Below the pieces are notes generated by a model. That model saw only the letters and a program-made list of their open reading frames with translations. It was not told the DNA's origin and ran no database searches. Position numbers and translations under genes: made by a program. Positions 61,201 through 64,000 of a stretch of 64,000 nt of DNA are shown here, piece after piece; within the stretch, counting starts at the first letter, position 1, and every line of letters begins with the position of its first letter. This DNA comes from Branchiostoma belcheri. Lineage: Eukaryota > Chordata > Leptocardii > Amphioxiformes > Branchiostomatidae. The stretch spans positions 10,580,713 through 10,644,712 of the forward strand of contig NW_017802379.1 in the NCBI RefSeq assembly GCF_001625305.1. The letters are read 5' to 3'.

Positions 61201-62745
61201 GAAAACTCTTTCGAGTTTACAGCAGACGGCCAACCAGGGAGAGGGTACCGTACTAGCGGCGGCAGTGGAGGCGGTGGTGGTGGCGGCGGAGGTAATATAT
61301 TCACCAGCTGTTTTTCACGGGACACGAAGGTGCTCATGGCGGACGGGACTACCCTTCTTCCCATCCGCTCAGTCGAGGTAGGCCAAGACGTCTTCACGCT
61401 GCAGGGTCCGCGACGAGTCGCAGTACTGTCAACTCCAAGACGGAAGGGGCGTCTCTTATACTCCATCAACGGTTGCTCCTTCAGTTTCACAGAAACCCAT
61501 CCTTTTGTTACGGCAGCTGGGCACAAGGGCGAAGAGGGAGGCCACGGGCTCGCTGCGGTGTCTCCTAGGACACTAGTAAACTTGGTTCCAACGCTTTCAC
61601 GGCTCGGAATTACCAAGATTGAGGAAGGAACAGCCCTCTTGTCCCTGAAAAACCAAGAGCCTCACCCGGCCTCGGTCAGCTTGTTAGATCAACATCCTGC
61701 TACTGCCGAGAATGCTGATGACTACATCTATGACTTGATCTTGGAGCCTACCGACAAGGGTTTTCCACATTACTTTGTGGGAGACGGTACTTCGCTGTTC
61801 CTCGTAGCCTCAGAGGTTCCAAGAATCGAGATAGCGCCTCATCTAGCTACTACAGTACTGAAGGCACTCCATGTGGCCCATGACAGCCTTCATGGACGAC
61901 CAATACAACGAAACAATGGAGAACCTCCATCGAAAGTTCCACATGTCTTCCAATTGCTGTCCCCCGCCTTAGCCCTTGTACATGTGCCACCTCTTCGACA
62001 AGCACAAGAAATGGTCCAGCAAACTCAAGACGCAACTGCACCTTTCAGCGTCGCCGATGTCTTGAAAGTCTTCGTCCAAGAGAAGACCACCCCAAACCAA
62101 ACATCTTACAGACGTGAGCTAGGCGAGGCTTGCGAACAAATCGCCACTCATCACGGAGAAGAGATCGACGCTATGGTAGACCTCGGATGGAGAAAGATAG
62201 GCAAGGAAGAGAAAGATGATAGCGAGCATGTCATGTCGGTCTCAATCCTTGACATCATATTTCACGATGTTCCTATCCACAGCCCAGGAGAGCGCCTTGC
62301 CGTTGTTGTAGAAGCTAAAGCCAAAGAAACGTCAAATAATGCTTGGTGCGAAGAGTCTGATGAGAAAACAGGTTCCACCTTCGTGCGACACTGCCGACGA
62401 GTCTTCTACTTCCAGGATGTGGATGTAGATGATGAAAGTCTTGTTGAAATCCACTTCCACGTCCATCACCTTGGAGAAAAGCGCGCTCTACCCTACACCG
62501 CCCGTGCGCTAGTCCCCGGAGCGCTGGAACACAACTACCGCATGTTTGAAGCCGTATTACGGGAGGAAGATGAGCATGAGGTCGGGCTGGTCAGGTTTGA
62601 CGTTCGGCTGCTGTGTCTGGATGCAGTACAGGAGGAGCAGAAGCGTTCCAAGACGTGGAGCGAAGACGACAAGCAGGCGTATGCATTGGAGCTGGGACAG
62701 CGATACGGAGAGCTGTTGAAGATGTACTTAGATAATTCAGGTTAA
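58232..62745 (+). CDS. Hint-domain (hedgehog/intein fold) protein, probably cytosolic
   Basis: Two coding exons, 58232-58297 and 60421-62745, with a phase-0 junction (CAT|gtaagt and cttcag|CTG), give 796 aa. The start MDALYARVSEAIAAIPNDTV has no signal peptide. Residues 23-300 are an unrecognised, mainly helical region. A glycine run (about 302-312) leads into a Hint domain, about 319-482. It begins with Cys319 (CFSRDTKVLMADG), carries the block-B motif TETHPF (Thr379, His382), and ends in HYFVGDGTSLFLV. Known Hint domains cleave the peptide bond before the first Cys by an N-S shift. The C-terminal His-Asn needed for intein-type splicing is missing (LVAS), so cleavage without ligation is the expectation. 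Residues 483-796 are acidic and not recognised; a beta-rich core starts at about LAVVVEAKAKE. Substrate and partner are unknown. The GTG at 60397 is intronic. Confidence 0.8.
58316..58400 (-). mobile_element. SINE 3' fragment
   Basis: The pattern gaactccatgagtttgtaca with cttcctggagtc matches, in reverse, the 3' block of the SINE at 20701. It lies just inside the intron of the Hint gene. Confidence 0.45.
58401..60420. other. Intron of the Hint gene
   Basis: A 2.1-kb intron with pyrimidine-rich acceptor ttttcacccttttcttcag. A diverged direct repeat (gatctctcaactg and agacaagtcaacctactgtg near 59160-59230 and 59560-59615) flanks a GC-richer insert at about 59280-59540. I see no other gene. Confidence 0.5.
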
Positions 62746-64000
62746 ATTTTTCACGAGGTTAAAGATGTGTTTCAGTTCATAGTTGGCAACATTATATGGT
62801 TAATTGCTATGAGGTTTGTTGGTCATGTATTATTCTGCTTCTTGTCAAATCCACATGAAATACTTTATGGAATATACGGTAACTGCTATATATGATTCCA
62901 TTTTTGTAAATGATGCTTGTACATGTACATGCGGCACACGTGTATACAAGTATTTAACAAACTTCTAACGGTGAAAAAAGGCAACATGACTTCCAGCAGC
63001 ACATGAACCAAGTAATATATAGGTTATAAGTTCTTTTGGATTACTTAGATTTAGTAGTCATTGCCTGTCATAATGTATGAGTCTAACAAATGCAACAATG
63101 TAAATTTGCTGCTTGGTAATAGACCAGAAGACCTGCCGAGGGCCATGGAGGATAGGGAGGGCTAGCGGAAAAGAGTCAGGAGCATCCGTGAAACTCTCAT
63201 GACCAGATGATGATGAATAGTCTTCACATTAAGGAGGAATAGTACAACCGAGTCTTTTGTAATATCTTTCATTTTCCCATTAATCTATATAGCTGGAGTG
63301 GTGCAAATACTTATTATCAGATGATGCCTTTTGATACTTCGTCTACGCAAAATATTAATGTTAAAAAAAGTGCGCACCTTTGTATGCTGGCTTTGCTGTT
63401 GACAATACAAAACTGATCAACGAACCTTCAGCGGTGAATAAGTGACCAACGCACGATAAACGCACTATGTGTAGCCAGATTGAATAGGTGGTATTAGATA
63501 ACACTGTGGGTTATTTCGTTATTTTGAATACTGTAGCAGAAAAGAACAAGAAACAGTCATGCCTTCAAATATCAGAGTTATCAACCAAGAATTGAGGTAT
63601 TCAAAAACTCGTATTTCCCCAGCAGAACTATCGTAGACTGGAACTCGTTGCCACCAAGCACAGTTGGGGCATCATCACTAGAAAGCTTTAAACAACTCCT
63701 GCAATCAAATGTGCAAAGATTGAGTGTAACAAGTCGTTCGGTGTGATATAGCTAGCTGCCGCCACGCCGCGTGCCTGCGAAGCTGGTGTGTTACGCCGAA
63801 GGGCGGTTATACAGGCTATATCGATACAGATACAGAAGGGCAGTTATACCAGGTATACCGATACAGATACAGGTCGTCCTGTACGTAAGTATACTCTTTA
63901 CTACCTTACACAAACAGCACGCATTGACACTCACACAAATACAATATTTAAAAGATAATATATATGTATTCTCTTACGGCGTTTTGTACATTAATGAGAG
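62746..64000. other. 3' flank of the Hint gene with LINE remnants
   Basis: The first part is the presumed 3' UTR. About 63110-63220 resembles a LINE tail (a reverse-transcriptase end with a tga repeat). 63540-63870 is a clearer LINE 3' end. No gene is visible after it. Confidence 0.5.
63540..63870 (+). mobile_element. LINE 3' end, same family as 52124-52528
   Basis: The frame reads RTRNSHAFKYQSYQPRIEVF, then RTIVDWNSLPPSTVGASS, ending VTSRSV and a stop. The same GC-rich UTR (tgcctgcgaagctggtgtgt) and a gatacagatacag tail follow. The copy is 5'-truncated and inactive. Confidence 0.8.

Overview
The window looks like nuclear DNA of an invertebrate deuterostome, most likely a cephalochordate (Branchiostoma-like). 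The reasons are intron-split genes, AT-rich non-coding DNA around GC-richer exons, a collagen plus C-type-lectin membrane receptor, tRNA-derived SINEs, CR1/RTE-like LINE tails, small DNA transposons and recent tandem duplications. The species call is an inference from these features. One assembly gap lies at 23083-23510 and one single N at about 53307.

Layout. (1) 2189-10496 (+): six-exon gene for a type II membrane protein with an NPLY-bearing cytoplasmic tail, one transmembrane helix, a Gly-X-Y collagen stalk and a C-type lectin domain. Its introns hold a decayed Helitron-like fragment (minus strand) and a 988-bp piggyBac-type MITE. (2) 13779-20190 (-): a gene for a protein of about 1296 aa, nearly all of it in one 3.7-kb exon. 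It has a Pro/Arg/Lys-rich N-terminus, hydrophobic helices and a C-terminal Ig-like (He_PIG-type) domain. (3) 25-57 kb (-): four paralogous three-coding-exon genes (A-D). Each encodes a signal peptide, a short, highly variable Arg/Lys-rich segment ending in a dibasic pair, and two homologous acidic helical exons. I recognise no named family; the layout resembles antimicrobial or other processed-peptide precursors. Upstream of gene D the promoter plus first non-coding exon is repeated five times at about 1,079-bp spacing. (4) 58232-62745 (+): a two-exon gene for a 796-aa protein with a central Hint (hedgehog/intein) autoprocessing domain and no visible signal peptide.

How the parts relate. The large gene in (2) has the same two 5' leader exons and flanks as gene A of the peptide cluster. 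A shared upstream block also recurs beyond the first exon of all five minus-strand units. This suggests block duplication and perhaps co-regulation of the peptide genes and the large protein. The lectin, peptide cluster and Hint protein together would suit a defence-related region, but that is inference from sequence only. The remaining DNA is intron or intergenic sequence with SINE, LINE and MITE insertions, microsatellites and tandem repeats.
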